A DNA stretch of 64,000 nucleotides from Anabaena azotica FACHB-119 (lineage in GTDB: Bacteria; Cyanobacteriota; Cyanobacteriia; Cyanobacteriales; Nostocaceae), in contig NZ_JACJSG010000004.1 of assembly GCF_014697625.1 (NCBI RefSeq), positions 124,001 to 188,000 on the forward strand. The letters run 5' to 3'. Below, one piece after another: positions 36,651 through 44,226 of the stretch. A program made the position numbers and the translations under genes. The number at the start of each line of letters is the position of its first letter. The stretch's first letter is position 1. Below the pieces are notes generated by a model. It was not told the origin of the DNA. It saw only the letters and a program-made list of their open reading frames with translations, and made no database searches.

Positions 36651-38213
36651 TTACTGTTGAATTAAGAAATCAAACTTTGTAGAAAACTCAGTCCACAATT
36701 GAGTAGCTATTTCATCTTTCATAGGGACAGGTACAGCTAAACTCATATCAACACATAATTTTCTCGCATCACCATCAAATGAAAATGCGTACACATTCTC
36801 ATAAATCTTCCCAGTCTCCTGAAGTAAATCTTCCTTTAATTTACCCAAGTCTTTCAGCTTTTCTTGAACATCACCAAATAATCTAGCAAATACCGTATCA
36901 GGTTCTTGATTCTTGTTATCTCCTATTGCCAATAATGTTATCCAGTTACCGATATCGGACTTCTGACTCAACTTAATTGCAATAATAATAATGACTGCTG
37001 CGGCAATTATGTAGGGAGCGCATGAAGTCAAAAAACCCCAAACACCTGCAAACATTCCAGTGTTATTAAAAACTGCGGGGAGTAAATCCTTTGCACCTCT
37101 TAAAACATCTCCAGCAATGTAACGAACAGCTTCAGAACCAGAAGCATTTAATCCTTTCAAAACGATGCTCGTCACAGTTTTGGTAAGTGCTTCTGCCAGT
37201 TGCGTAGGGATAGCCACCCCTTTGAGGATAAATGTTTGGAGTATCCCGGAAGCGATCGCGTTCACCACATTAATCACATCAATAACATTTGGTGAAGCAA
37301 CAGGAACAATAGCTGTTGAGAAACTTGAGGAAACTGTATAATCACCAACAGAATCATTTTTGTACTTTTCATTTTTTATGAAAGATAATAATTTATTAGC
37401 TTTTCTTATAAAAGTACGAAAGTCTTTAATTGCTGGATTAAAGATTTTTTTCCTTAACTCTCTCATATCAGCAATAAAGGCATCTAAGGCTTTTTCCTTC
37501 AATGCTTTAATACCTTCTGCAAAATCATTCTTAATTTGCTGTAAAGTTTGTTCTACATCAATATAAAATTTAGCAGATTCCTCTAAAACTTTTTCTCTAA
37601 CAAACTTAATTCCTGAAATTACTTGTTCTGGAATATAATCTTTTTTTTCTTGTAACTGTTCAAGAAGAGGCTCTAAAATTTTGACAGCTTCATCTTGAAT
37701 TTTTTCTACTAGACTCTGCAACCAATCTTTATTTTTAATCTCTGATTCTTTAACTTTTTGATAAATTGAAACTTCTCCCATTTGCCCGTTATAACTGCTA
37801 GAACTAAGTTGCTTATTCAACAAGTTCATATTTAAGAAGAAATTATTTGCTTGAACAGCAGCGTAATAAATTTGACGGTCACGAGTTTTTAGTTTTAAGC
37901 TCGTTGCAATTTGGTTGCCTTTTCCAGTCAAATTAATGTGCGCTTTGGAATTAAAGCACTTATTGATACCGTAGGAAGTACGCAGCATTTCTAGCGACGA
38001 AGCTTTGACGATATCACCTATCTCAGTCTCAGGAAAGGAGTCGAGAATATTTTCTAGAGTGGGTAAATTTCCTCTGGAAAAATTGATAGGTTTTAAACTA
38101 TCAAACCAATCAAATGGACTGTCCAAGGCATTGAAAATGTCATCTGGGACATCCAACCCACCTTTTTTAATCCAGTCCTCGCCGGATATTTGACCTAAAA
38201 TATCTCTGCTCAT
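36651..38213 (-). CDS. Hypothetical helical protein with one hydrophobic hairpin, 520 aa
   Basis: MSRDILGQISGEDWIKKGGL. Residues about 150-290 are long charged helices (SLVEKIQDEAVKILEPLLEQ, VLEESAKFYIDVEQTLQQIK). Residues about 385-430 hold GMFAGVWGFLTSCAPYIIAAAVIIIIAIKL, a strong transmembrane segment. It is the first gene of the RNA polymerase operon. It might hold the polymerase at a membrane or act in delivery, like virion-carried polymerases, but no homologue is recognised. Confidence 0.7.
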   Translation of the reverse strand: MSRDILGQISGEDWIKKGGLDVPDDIFNALDSPFDWFDSLKPINFSRGNLPTLENILDSFPETEIGDIVKASSLEMLRTSYGINKCFNSKAHINLTGKGNQIATSLKLKTRDRQIYYAAVQANNFFLNMNLLNKQLSSSSYNGQMGEVSIYQKVKESEIKNKDWLQSLVEKIQDEAVKILEPLLEQLQEKKDYIPEQVISGIKFVREKVLEESAKFYIDVEQTLQQIKNDFAEGIKALKEKALDAFIADMRELRKKIFNPAIKDFRTFIRKANKLLSFIKNEKYKNDSVGDYTVSSSFSTAIVPVASPNVIDVINVVNAIASGILQTFILKGVAIPTQLAEALTKTVTSIVLKGLNASGSEAVRYIAGDVLRGAKDLLPAVFNNTGMFAGVWGFLTSCAPYIIAAAVIIIIAIKLSQKSDIGNWITLLAIGDNKNQEPDTVFARLFGDVQEKLKDLGKLKEDLLQETGKIYENVYAFSFDGDARKLCVDMSLAVPVPMKDEIATQLWTEFSTKFDFLIQQ

Positions 38214-38261
38214 TACCCATAACCGCTATTTAGTACAAACGCACTAATATTTTATCCTACA

Positions 38262-38290
38262 AATAAAAAAAAGCTACCTCCCAAGTAGCC
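38262..38290 (-). terminator. Terminator on the minus strand
   Basis: On the minus strand GCTAC-TTGGGAG-GTAGC is followed by TTTTTTTT. It ends transcription of the 38332-38799 gene before the next operon begins at 38213. Confidence 0.75.
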
Positions 38291-38331
38291 TCTAATCTGA
38301 TATCGCTATCGTACTTTTTAAGTACTAAAAG

Positions 38332-38799
38332 TTATATTCTTTCAGGAATTTTCGTAGCATTAGGATATTTCTGGAGAACGTGAACACCTCCTACCTTATA
38401 AAATTCTATGATTATCTTCTGTTTTTGCGTTGCTTTGATTAATAAGTCTAGTCTGTCTCTTCCTTGTTGGGTTGTTTCCCACGCATCTAGGTCTTGCTTA
38501 ACACTAATTACCCCTAAAGGTCTTGTTATTTTCATCATCAGATTACTCAGCTTACCTTTCTGGATATCGGTAATAACCTTGCTATCAATTTGTATGAAAC
38601 TAATATACATGTGAGGAGGTAATCCTTTACGATTCGCCGGTCCTTGAGTTTGTTTTAATCTATCATTTAATAAATTCCAAGCATCTTGTGTATCACGATT
38701 TGAATGATGAATTTCTTGTTGAAAATCCCCTTTTAATGCTTCACGTAAAAGTGTTAAATCTTCACTTTCGATTGAGACGATTAATAAATCTCCTGCCAT
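38332..38799 (-). CDS. Hypothetical protein, 155 aa
   Basis: MAGDLLIVSIESEDLTLLRE, then NRKGLPPHMYISFIQIDSKV and QQGRDRLDLLIKATQKQKII. No family recognised; mixed alpha/beta, soluble. AGGAATGAAC upstream supports the start. It forms its own unit, ended by the terminator at 38262-38290. Confidence 0.65.
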   Translation of the reverse strand: MAGDLLIVSIESEDLTLLREALKGDFQQEIHHSNRDTQDAWNLLNDRLKQTQGPANRKGLPPHMYISFIQIDSKVITDIQKGKLSNLMMKITRPLGVISVKQDLDAWETTQQGRDRLDLLIKATQKQKIIIEFYKVGGVHVLQKYPNATKIPERI

Positions 38800-39110
38800 T
38801 TGTTCATTCCTGCATTGATTATTTTACTTGTCATCTGCCCTAAGTTTATGGCATATCGACCTAATAGTAAACAGCTTAAAGCCTAATGGCAAGCGTTAAT
38901 CTATTGATACTGGCTAACTCTCATCTTGCACCAAAAAATATTGATGTAATTTTATTACTCAGTAAACAGCCAAAATCTCTGATTTAGCGTTCAAATCCAA
39001 TTAAAATCAGGTAGCTTTATTGGATACTTTTTTACTTTTCCTGGGATTGTACGGAGAGGTGCAAGATCTGAGTATAAACTGGTGACTGATAAATAGAAAA
39101 ACATTAATAT
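38800..39110. other. Non-coding gap
   Basis: About 310 bp, AT-rich, with no gene or clear structure that I can support. Confidence 0.5.
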
Positions 39111-39132
39111 AAAAAAACCACCACTAGGGTGG
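39111..39132 (-). terminator. Terminator on the minus strand
   Basis: On the minus strand CCACC-CTAG-TGGTGG is followed by TTTTTTT, about 135 bp after the RNase H stop. Confidence 0.7.
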
Positions 39133-39267
39133 CTGTAACTAACCTTGACTAGTACTCGACCAACCCAAAATTGCTAGGTGGAGGCAGGCAGGGAGTAGAA
39201 AGTAGGAGCAGAGGGAGAAAAAGATTTTTTTGTGCTATCAAGGCTGCAAAGTTGCCTTGGTGGACTA

Positions 39268-39651
39268 CTAGTTCGTATGAGATTTAGCGATCGCGTCGCA
39301 CTCTTCAAGCTCAAGTAACGAATTTCGCTTAACCCAAGTCCAAGTTATGTTATGAATGTCGGCGGCTACATCAAGTTCTTGCCATAGGTCGAAATTGACT
39401 TTCCGTTTCCAGCCTTTAGACATGGTGTTGACCAAGTACTGGGAATCAGAAATTATCTCGACATCACAAGGGTATTTGAGAGCGCGGAGTGCAGCTAAAG
39501 CCGCCATTATCTCCATACGGTTGTTAGTAGTTTCCTCAACACGACCACTAACAGTTTTAGGTGGGTATTTCTTTGAGGTAAGAATAGCTGCATATCCACC
39601 AACGCCAGGATTACCCGCACAAGCACCGTCACAGTAAATAGTGATTTTCAT
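39268..39651 (-). CDS. Ribonuclease HI
   Basis: A 127-aa RNase HI: MKITIYCDGACAGNPGVGG with the first Asp (position 8), TTNNRMEIMAALAALRAL with the Glu, VEIISDSQYLVNTMSKGWKR with the second Asp, and LEECDAIAKSH with the last acidic residue. It removes RNA from RNA-DNA hybrids, for example primers. ATG 39651 is chosen over the longer frame because motif 3 and the leader lie upstream of it. Confidence 0.92.
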   Translation of the reverse strand: MKITIYCDGACAGNPGVGGYAAILTSKKYPPKTVSGRVEETTNNRMEIMAALAALRALKYPCDVEIISDSQYLVNTMSKGWKRKVNFDLWQELDVAADIHNITWTWVKRNSLLELEECDAIAKSHTN

Positions 39652-39679
39652 TTGCTTCAGGAATAACAACACCACCTAC

Positions 39680-39692
39680 AAGCGACAGCGTT
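39680..39692 (-). promoter_or_regulatory. GCTGTCGC motif 3
   Basis: Minus strand AACGCTGTCGCTT, 28 bp before the RNase H ATG. Same orientation relative to its gene as all other copies. Confidence 0.55.
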
Positions 39693-39873
39693 ATTCGCTT
39701 TTCTCATTCCTACAAACAGCCCAACAACCACCTGTTCCACCCAATCCATTCTTTATAGCTATTGTTTCAGCCTCATTTTTAGATTCAGCATAAACAACAC
39801 CTAACAGTGGATCTCCCATCATCCGCGCATACTCACGGTTTTCATAATAAATATCAAATCTAAGAAGCGTCAT
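39691..39873 (-). CDS. Hypothetical protein, 60 aa
   Basis: MTLLRFDIYYENREYARMMG, then LLGVVYAESKNEAETIAIKNGLGGTGGCWAV. Small alpha/beta protein with no family recognised. Preceded by motif 4; its stop overlaps the start of motif 3 on the same strand. Confidence 0.55.
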   Translation of the reverse strand: MTLLRFDIYYENREYARMMGDPLLGVVYAESKNEAETIAIKNGLGGTGGCWAVCRNEKSE

Positions 39874-39903
39874 TTCTCTATAAATCTAGATAACATCACC
39901 TGA

Positions 39904-39918
39904 AAGCGACAGCACTTA
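39904..39918 (-). promoter_or_regulatory. GCTGTCGC motif 4
   Basis: Minus strand TTAAGTGCTGTCGCTT, 30 bp before the ATG at 39873. GTG replaces ATG of the MLSL-type frame. Confidence 0.55.
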
Positions 39919-40764
39919 AGCTAATAACTCTGCTAAAAACTTTACTCTCATCAATGTGATCGCAGCCTGTAACGGCACTATTGACCGTCCAATTAAATTT
40001 ATTGCTTCCCTTCTGCCAGGGCTTCTCGGTTGAACTCCAGAGTCAACTGGCGCTGGGTTGCGTTTCCACCATCCTGAATAAGACAATCCAGCCAAGTAGC
40101 CGGGAATGCCATCATCCATAGGCACAGATAAGGGTTGAGTTTGAGGGTAGTTAGTAAACGACCTTGCGATCGCAATGTGTTCTCTAATTTGTTCGTTCCA
40201 GCATCCCCACCCTTGCCGTTGCTGCAAGGATAAGTGGTTGGCGTGGGCAATAATGAATACTCTGTTTCTTTGATGGGGCGCTCCAAACTCCGCCGCCGAG
40301 ATAAGCTCAATTTCTGTTTGATAGCCTGCCATTCGCAGTCCGGCAATAGCCGCTCGGAGTCCTCTGTGGACAAACCCTTCAGGCTGTTCCACAACCACAA
40401 ACTTTGGCCGCCCGAAGCAGATGCACCGCAGAGATTCATACCACAGGCTTGATTCTGGGTGTTCAAGTCCTGTCCGCTTTCCGGCGTTGCTTGTTCCGGT
40501 ACAGGGAAATGAAATGAAGTAGACATCAGCTTTTTCTGGAGTTGGTTGATAAGTTTTTACGTCTGGGTGAATTGGGATATTTGGATAGTGCGATCGCAAT
40601 ACTTTTTGAGCATTTATATCAATCTCGATAAACTGAATTGTTTTGAATTTAATTTCATAGTTCTGGTTAATTATTTCACTGGCTAATTCCCAAGCTCCAA
40701 TTCCCGCAAAAAAGTCAATGCAAGATAATAAACGCTGTCGCTTTGGGGGAGTGATTTCTATCAT
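39916..40764 (-). CDS. C5-cytosine DNA methyltransferase
   Basis: A 282-aa m5C methylase. LLSCIDFFAGIGAWELASE is motif I, YFISFPCTGTSNAGKRTG holds the catalytic Cys88 (Pro-Cys), FVVVEQPEGF replaces the usual ENV motif VI with EQP, and AAEFGAPHQRNRVFIIAH is motif VIII (QxRxR). The C-terminal domain has SGVQPRSPGRREAINLIGRSIVPLQA (motif X-like). The target-recognition region is short. No restriction gene is adjacent, so it is an orphan methylase, probably protecting the element from host nucleases. Confidence 0.88.
   Translation of the reverse strand: MIEITPPKRQRLLSCIDFFAGIGAWELASEIINQNYEIKFKTIQFIEIDINAQKVLRSHYPNIPIHPDVKTYQPTPEKADVYFISFPCTGTSNAGKRTGLEHPESSLWYESLRCICFGRPKFVVVEQPEGFVHRGLRAAIAGLRMAGYQTEIELISAAEFGAPHQRNRVFIIAHANHLSLQQRQGWGCWNEQIREHIAIARSFTNYPQTQPLSVPMDDGIPGYLAGLSYSGWWKRNPAPVDSGVQPRSPGRREAINLIGRSIVPLQAAITLMRVKFLAELLA
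40731..40743 (+). promoter_or_regulatory. GCTGTCGC motif 5
   Basis: AACGCTGTCGCTT, 37 bp before ATG 40781, overlapping antisense the first codons of the methylase gene. Confidence 0.55.
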
Positions 40765-40780
40765 TTAGAGGTTTATTACC

Positions 40781-40963
40781 ATGCAAACTCAGCAAACATT
40801 GATTAAGTCTGATTTGACTGATTCTGATTTGTCGGAACTAGTAGCTAAGATTAACTCACTTGCAGATTTAGAACAGGATGAAAATCTTTCTTTAATCCTG
40901 TCCGACGCTAGTCTATCAATTCAAAACTACTTGTTCCTTAAATCAAAACAAAACAACAATTAA
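40781..40963 (+). CDS. Hypothetical protein, 60 aa
   Basis: MQTQQTLIKSDLTDSDLSEL then VAKINSLADLEQDENLSLIL. Acidic, helical. TTAGAGG precedes the ATG. No family recognised. Starts the long plus-strand series of small genes with GCTGTCGC leaders. Confidence 0.6.
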   Translation: MQTQQTLIKSDLTDSDLSELVAKINSLADLEQDENLSLILSDASLSIQNYLFLKSKQNNN

Positions 40964-40986
40964 TTAGCGCCAACTAATTAAAAAAT

Positions 40987-41015
40987 AAGTGGGGAGGATG
41001 ACGAACTTCCCACTT
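40987..41015 (+). terminator. Terminator-like hairpin
   Basis: AAGTGGGGAG pairs with CTTCCCACTT, followed by TAACC; between the 60-aa gene and the next. Confidence 0.6.
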
Positions 41016-41042
41016 TAACCATGCAATTGTTTCAATTTTAAC

Positions 41043-41402
41043 ATGAATAAAATTAATTTTGCAGGAATTGAATGTCAAGTTTTGCAATCTTCTCCACATG
41101 GTAATTACATTGTGGTTAAATTGAGTAAACGCATCGTTATCTGTGGGACTTACAGCAATCAATTTAACTGGGACGAATCACCAGATTTAGATTCTGGATT
41201 TACTAGCTTTATCACTTATATTGGATTAAGGAATGAGTTAGAGTTTCCAAGATTTAGAGATTTGGCGATCGCTCACAATGGCTATTTTGACAGGGATGAT
41301 GGTAGTCCCAGAAAAGCAAAGCGAGTCATAGAATTTCCACTTGAAATTAAAGTACGTGGTTTGCTGCCAGAATCAGTTGTTGAGTTAGTGAAATTAGGAT
41401 AA
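41043..41402 (+). CDS. Hypothetical protein, 119 aa
   Basis: MNKINFAGIECQVLQSSPHG; YIVVKLSKRIVICGTYSNQF; FRDLAIAHNGYFDRDDGSPR. Soluble alpha/beta protein. No family recognised. No GCTGTCGC motif precedes it. Confidence 0.6.
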   Translation: MNKINFAGIECQVLQSSPHGNYIVVKLSKRIVICGTYSNQFNWDESPDLDSGFTSFITYIGLRNELEFPRFRDLAIAHNGYFDRDDGSPRKAKRVIEFPLEIKVRGLLPESVVELVKLG

Positions 41403-41434
41403 CAAAAACGCAATAGCATTATTGATTATTCAGT

Positions 41435-41447
41435 AATGCTGTCGCTT
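41435..41447 (+). promoter_or_regulatory. GCTGTCGC motif 6
   Basis: AATGCTGTCGCTT then TATGATTTTGATTCTTT, about 40 bp before ATG 41487. An upstream AGCATTA can pair with TAATGCT. Confidence 0.6.
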
Positions 41448-41486
41448 TATGATTTTGATTCTTTAATTCAATTTAAGAGGTACGAA

Positions 41487-41843
41487 ATGATTGGACAACT
41501 ATTCACTACTGGAGTCGCTATCAAGCAGCAATATCCTGGCAATGAGAATAAATGGATTGCGACTATTAATTATGAAGATGAGAGTCATGCACAGTTAAGA
41601 GGTGTTCAAGGAACATTACAAAACAAATACAGTGATAATTTGCTAAGTGCTGTTAGAACTGTTTTCGAGGATAGCCAAAAGATGGGAATTAGAATGTTGA
41701 CTCTACCAGAACAAAATCCCAGGCTATATATCAAGGAATTAATTGCAGCAGACAATCCAGAAACTTGGAAACAAATTAAGTTAGTTGCTGATGCTTTACA
41801 TTTTGAAGTTTGTGTTTGTTTAGAGAAATCAGTAACTAAATAA
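41487..41843 (+). CDS. Hypothetical protein, 118 aa
   Basis: MIGQLFTTGVAIKQQYPGNE, NKWIATINYEDESHAQLRGV, LPEQNPRLYIKELIAADNPE. Start 41487 is supported by AAGAGG 6 nt upstream, rather than the in-frame ATG of motif 6 (41436), which gives an extra MLSLYDFD-type leader. Function unknown. Confidence 0.65.
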   Translation: MIGQLFTTGVAIKQQYPGNENKWIATINYEDESHAQLRGVQGTLQNKYSDNLLSAVRTVFEDSQKMGIRMLTLPEQNPRLYIKELIAADNPETWKQIKLVADALHFEVCVCLEKSVTK

Positions 41844-41891
41844 TTCTGTGCTGTAACGTGGCGTTGCTGGTAATTCAGTAACGCCATTAAG

Positions 41892-41903
41892 CGGCTGTCG
41901 CCG
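41892..41903 (+). promoter_or_regulatory. GCTGTCGC motif 7 (variant stem)
   Basis: CGGC-TGTC-GCCG, perfect 4-bp stem, 35 bp before ATG 41939; then AAAGGTAATG. Differs from the others by compensating base changes. Confidence 0.6.
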
Positions 41904-41938
41904 AAAGGTAATGTAGTTAAAGATTATTCAGAATACTA

Positions 41939-42418
41939 ATGAATATTCTAAAGTTCAAAAATGGTTATGTTGGCAACAACAGGCTTGTATATTGTGGTAG
42001 ACCTAAAAAGGATGAATATTATGTTGGTCAGTTGTTGATTGGTTTAGGAAATCCATATTCATGGAAAAGAAATAAAAAGGCTAAGTTTCAGGTTAAGAAC
42101 TTAGATGAATCTTTGACAAAATATCGAAAGTTTACTTGGAAATTAATCTGTTGTTATAGAGACAGAAAATTAGATGAGCTTCAACCTTGGGAATTTCGAT
42201 ATTGGCAATTAATGAACCTCTTAGCGATCGCAATTATGAATAACGAAATCGATGGCTTAGTGTGTTGGTGTACTGAAATACAAGACTATGTACCAATCAA
42301 GGGTCAAGAAGTTTGTCATACACAGATACTATATGCGGCGTGTCTGTATATGATTGACAAAGAGCTTGTATGTATTTCTGAACTTATTAACCAAGTTAAT
42401 TTGCAAAATTTGTGGTGA
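41939..42418 (+). CDS. DUF4326-like protein, 159 aa
   Basis: MNILKFKNGYVGNNRLVYCG, GQLLIGLGNPYSWKRNKKA and IDGLVCWCTEIQDYVPIKGQEVCHTQILY. The order GR...GNPY...L.CWC....CH matches DUF4326, small proteins with Cys/His motifs found mainly in phages and plasmids. A second DUF4326 gene follows immediately. Confidence 0.7.
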   Translation: MNILKFKNGYVGNNRLVYCGRPKKDEYYVGQLLIGLGNPYSWKRNKKAKFQVKNLDESLTKYRKFTWKLICCYRDRKLDELQPWEFRYWQLMNLLAIAIMNNEIDGLVCWCTEIQDYVPIKGQEVCHTQILYAACLYMIDKELVCISELINQVNLQNLW

Positions 42419-42420
42419 AT

Positions 42421-42456
42421 GTAATGCTGCTGGCTTTGTCCAGTAGCATTTTTAAT
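42421..42456 (+). terminator. Terminator hairpin
   Basis: AATGCT-G-CTGG and CCAG-T-AGCATT form a 10-bp interrupted stem, followed by TTTTTAAT. Confidence 0.75.
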
Positions 42457-42469
42457 AGGAGTAATTAAA

Positions 42470-42862
42470 ATGGCTATCAAAGTTGTAAATGGTAAAATTC
42501 ACGGTTTTATCGGCAAAGATAAAATCTACATTGGTAGAGAAAACCAACAGTATTCATTACCTCAAAGCCCATTACATAATCCCTATGTAATTGGCAGAGA
42601 TGGTAATCGCGCCGAGGTTTGCAAAAAGTTTGATTTATACCTTTGGAAAAAAGTTAAACTTTGGTCTGAAACTGGCGAATGTGACGATACTGTAATGGAA
42701 ATTAAAGACATTGCTTATCAGGTTAAAGAACGTCGTGACAAGAAAAACAATGGTCAAGATGTTGAAGATATTGAACTAACTTGTCATTGCCACCCTTGGA
42801 AGTGTCACGGCGATGGAATTATCAGGTGTGTAAACTGGATTATACAGCAAGGTTTAGTGTAA
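42470..42862 (+). CDS. DUF4326 protein, 130 aa
   Basis: KDKIYIGRENQQYSLPQSPLHNPYVIGRDGN and IELTCHCHPWKCHGDGIIRCVNWI are the DUF4326 signatures (NPxxxGxDG, CxCxPxxCHGD). AATAGGAG precedes the ATG. The Cys/His set may bind metal; enzymatic function is unknown. It is more canonical than the preceding paralogue. Confidence 0.8.
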   Translation: MAIKVVNGKIHGFIGKDKIYIGRENQQYSLPQSPLHNPYVIGRDGNRAEVCKKFDLYLWKKVKLWSETGECDDTVMEIKDIAYQVKERRDKKNNGQDVEDIELTCHCHPWKCHGDGIIRCVNWIIQQGLV

Positions 42863-42863
42863 T

Positions 42864-42875
42864 TAGCTGTCGCTA
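42864..42875 (+). promoter_or_regulatory. GCTGTCGC motif 8 (variant stem)
   Basis: TAGC-TGTC-GCTA, perfect 4-bp stem, then GAAGGATTTGATTTATGG; 25 bp before ATG 42901. Confidence 0.6.
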
Positions 42876-42900
42876 GAAGGATTTGATTTATGGTGTAATC

Positions 42901-43281
42901 ATGACTGTAATGATTTCTGGCAGTCGGTCAATTAAGCGGTTGCCCCAAGAAGCGATCGCCTCTCTCGACAAAATCATGGAACTTGGCTATGAAATAATTA
43001 TCGGTGATGCCCCAGGTGTTGATGCTTTAATTCAGCAATATCTCAGGCTCAAAGGTTACGAAAAAGTAACGGTTTATTATGCAATGTTCAACGGCTTGGG
43101 ATGTCCCAGAAACAGTAATGATTATCCGACTGTTGGTGTTGTTGGTAATTATGTTGATAGAGATAGTAGACTTTGTACGATCGCTAATTACGGTTTAGCA
43201 ATATGGGACGGACGCAGTAAGGGAACTCGTAATAATATTGCTAAAGTCAAGCGCACTAAGGTAATTACTGTAATTGCCTGA
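42901..43281 (+). CDS. SLOG-fold (DUF2493-like) protein, 126 aa
   Basis: MTVMISGSRSIKRLPQEAIAS, YEIIIGDAPGVDALIQQYLR and LAIWDGRSKGTRNNIAKV follow the SLOG nucleotide-binding pattern (SGSR...GDxxGxD...WdGxSxGT). Such proteins are predicted to bind nucleotide or ADP-ribose ligands. Upstream TTG/ATG alternatives exist; ATG 42901 is preferred. Confidence 0.8.
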   Translation: MTVMISGSRSIKRLPQEAIASLDKIMELGYEIIIGDAPGVDALIQQYLRLKGYEKVTVYYAMFNGLGCPRNSNDYPTVGVVGNYVDRDSRLCTIANYGLAIWDGRSKGTRNNIAKVKRTKVITVIA

Positions 43282-43287
43282 TTTAAT

Positions 43288-43319
43288 AGCTTCAACTTCC
43301 TGTGAGGTTGGAGCTTTTT
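43288..43319 (+). terminator. Terminator
   Basis: AGCTTCAACTT and AGGTTGGAGCT (two G-U pairs), followed by TTTTG. Confidence 0.75.
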
Positions 43320-43365
43320 GTTTTTATCGCCCAAATAATATATACCTAGAGTTTTTTCGTTAAGG

Positions 43366-43377
43366 GCGCTGTCGCGC
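43366..43377 (+). promoter_or_regulatory. GCTGTCGC motif 9 (variant stem)
   Basis: GCGC-TGTC-GCGC, perfect 4-bp stem, then AGGGAAAGTGG; 44 bp before ATG 43422. Confidence 0.6.
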
Positions 43378-43421
43378 AGGGAAAGTGGTTTTTTTCTTTT
43401 CTTTTTCTGGAGATTTTCATT

Positions 43422-43763
43422 ATGCCTATCAGAATTGTTTCTAAATCCGATAAAAAACTTTCTCAACTCAAAGATGCTATTCGTATCCTTGCTTGGGAAC
43501 AGTACAAAATTGATAACAAAAAAGCTAAGGGCTTAGAAGGTTATGAATTATTTAATGAAGAATGGAAAGATCACGAGATTCATAATATGGATCAAAATGA
43601 GTTTAATAACTTCATTAAGGATTTAGGATATACCGAAGCTGATTTAGTTGCAGAAAGAAGCAGATATTATCAAAACCGTAATCAAATTAATGGTACTGCT
43701 AGCGTTCCTGCAACTCCTCAAGATATTGAAATGGATAATGATGATAATTATCCTCCATACTAA
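43422..43763 (+). CDS. Hypothetical protein, 113 aa
   Basis: MPIRIVSKSDKKLSQLKDAI, YELFNEEWKDHEIHNMDQNE and FNNFIKDLGYTEADLVAERS. Helical and charged, with an acidic tail (IEMDNDDNYPPY). Function unknown. Preceded by motif 9 and followed by a strong terminator. Confidence 0.65.
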   Translation: MPIRIVSKSDKKLSQLKDAIRILAWEQYKIDNKKAKGLEGYELFNEEWKDHEIHNMDQNEFNNFIKDLGYTEADLVAERSRYYQNRNQINGTASVPATPQDIEMDNDDNYPPY

Positions 43764-43792
43764 TATCTGATTTATTAGTTTGATTTGAAGTT

Positions 43793-43824
43793 CTAGTTCC
43801 CCATGTGGGAATTAGGGCTTTTTG
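43793..43824 (+). terminator. Terminator
   Basis: CTAGTTCCC and GGGAATTAG with a CATGT-type loop, followed by GGCTTTTTG. Almost identical to 44129-44162. Confidence 0.8.
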
Positions 43825-43849
43825 TTTCAATCGCATTTATTGAGGATTT

Positions 43850-44116
43850 ATGTCAATCAAAATACCAGCAAAATTTGGCTCTAAATTACCTCCTGAAGAT
43901 TCTGGATCTGGCGGTGTTAATTTCGCTAATTTACTCCAAAAGCGTAAGCTAGAAAAAGAACAGATTAAGCCAGTTCTCGGAGATTTATTTGCTCTTTATC
44001 ATCATTATTGTGCAATATTTATCAGTGGCAAGTGTGTAGGTTCTGGCTACGGAATCTACAGCGACAATAGAGATTCTGATTATGATGAAATTGGAAAAAT
44101 CTTAGCTAATTTGTAG
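43850..44116 (+). CDS. Hypothetical protein, 88 aa
   Basis: MSIKIPAKFGSKLPPEDSGS, GVNFANLLQKRKLEKEQIKP, LFALYHHYCAIFISGKCVGS. A Gly/Ser-rich start, then one helix and a hydrophobic segment. Unknown. ATTGAGGATTT before the ATG gives the ribosome site. Confidence 0.55.
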   Translation: MSIKIPAKFGSKLPPEDSGSGGVNFANLLQKRKLEKEQIKPVLGDLFALYHHYCAIFISGKCVGSGYGIYSDNRDSDYDEIGKILANL

Positions 44117-44128
44117 TAAATACAGTCT

Positions 44129-44162
44129 CTAGTTCCCCGTGTGGGAATTAGGACTTTTTTTT
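44129..44162 (+). terminator. Terminator
   Basis: CTAGTTCCC and GGGAATTAG, followed by GACTTTTTTTT. Confidence 0.85.
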
Positions 44163-44183
44163 ATTTGAAGCTTAAAGTTAATG

Positions 44184-44195
44184 TCCCTGTCGGGA
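44184..44195 (+). promoter_or_regulatory. GCTGTCGC-type motif 10 (variant stem)
   Basis: TCCC-TGTC-GGGA, perfect 4-bp stem with an entirely different sequence but the same TGTC loop; 31 bp before ATG 44227, then AAGGAAATTGATTT. Confidence 0.6.
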
Positions 44196-44226
44196 AAGGA
44201 AATTGATTTAAATTTTGTGAGGTTTT

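Noticed and set aside
42421..42456. A seventeenth GCTGTCGC motif
   Set aside because: AATGCTGCTGG looks similar, but it is one arm of a terminator and lacks the TGTC loop.
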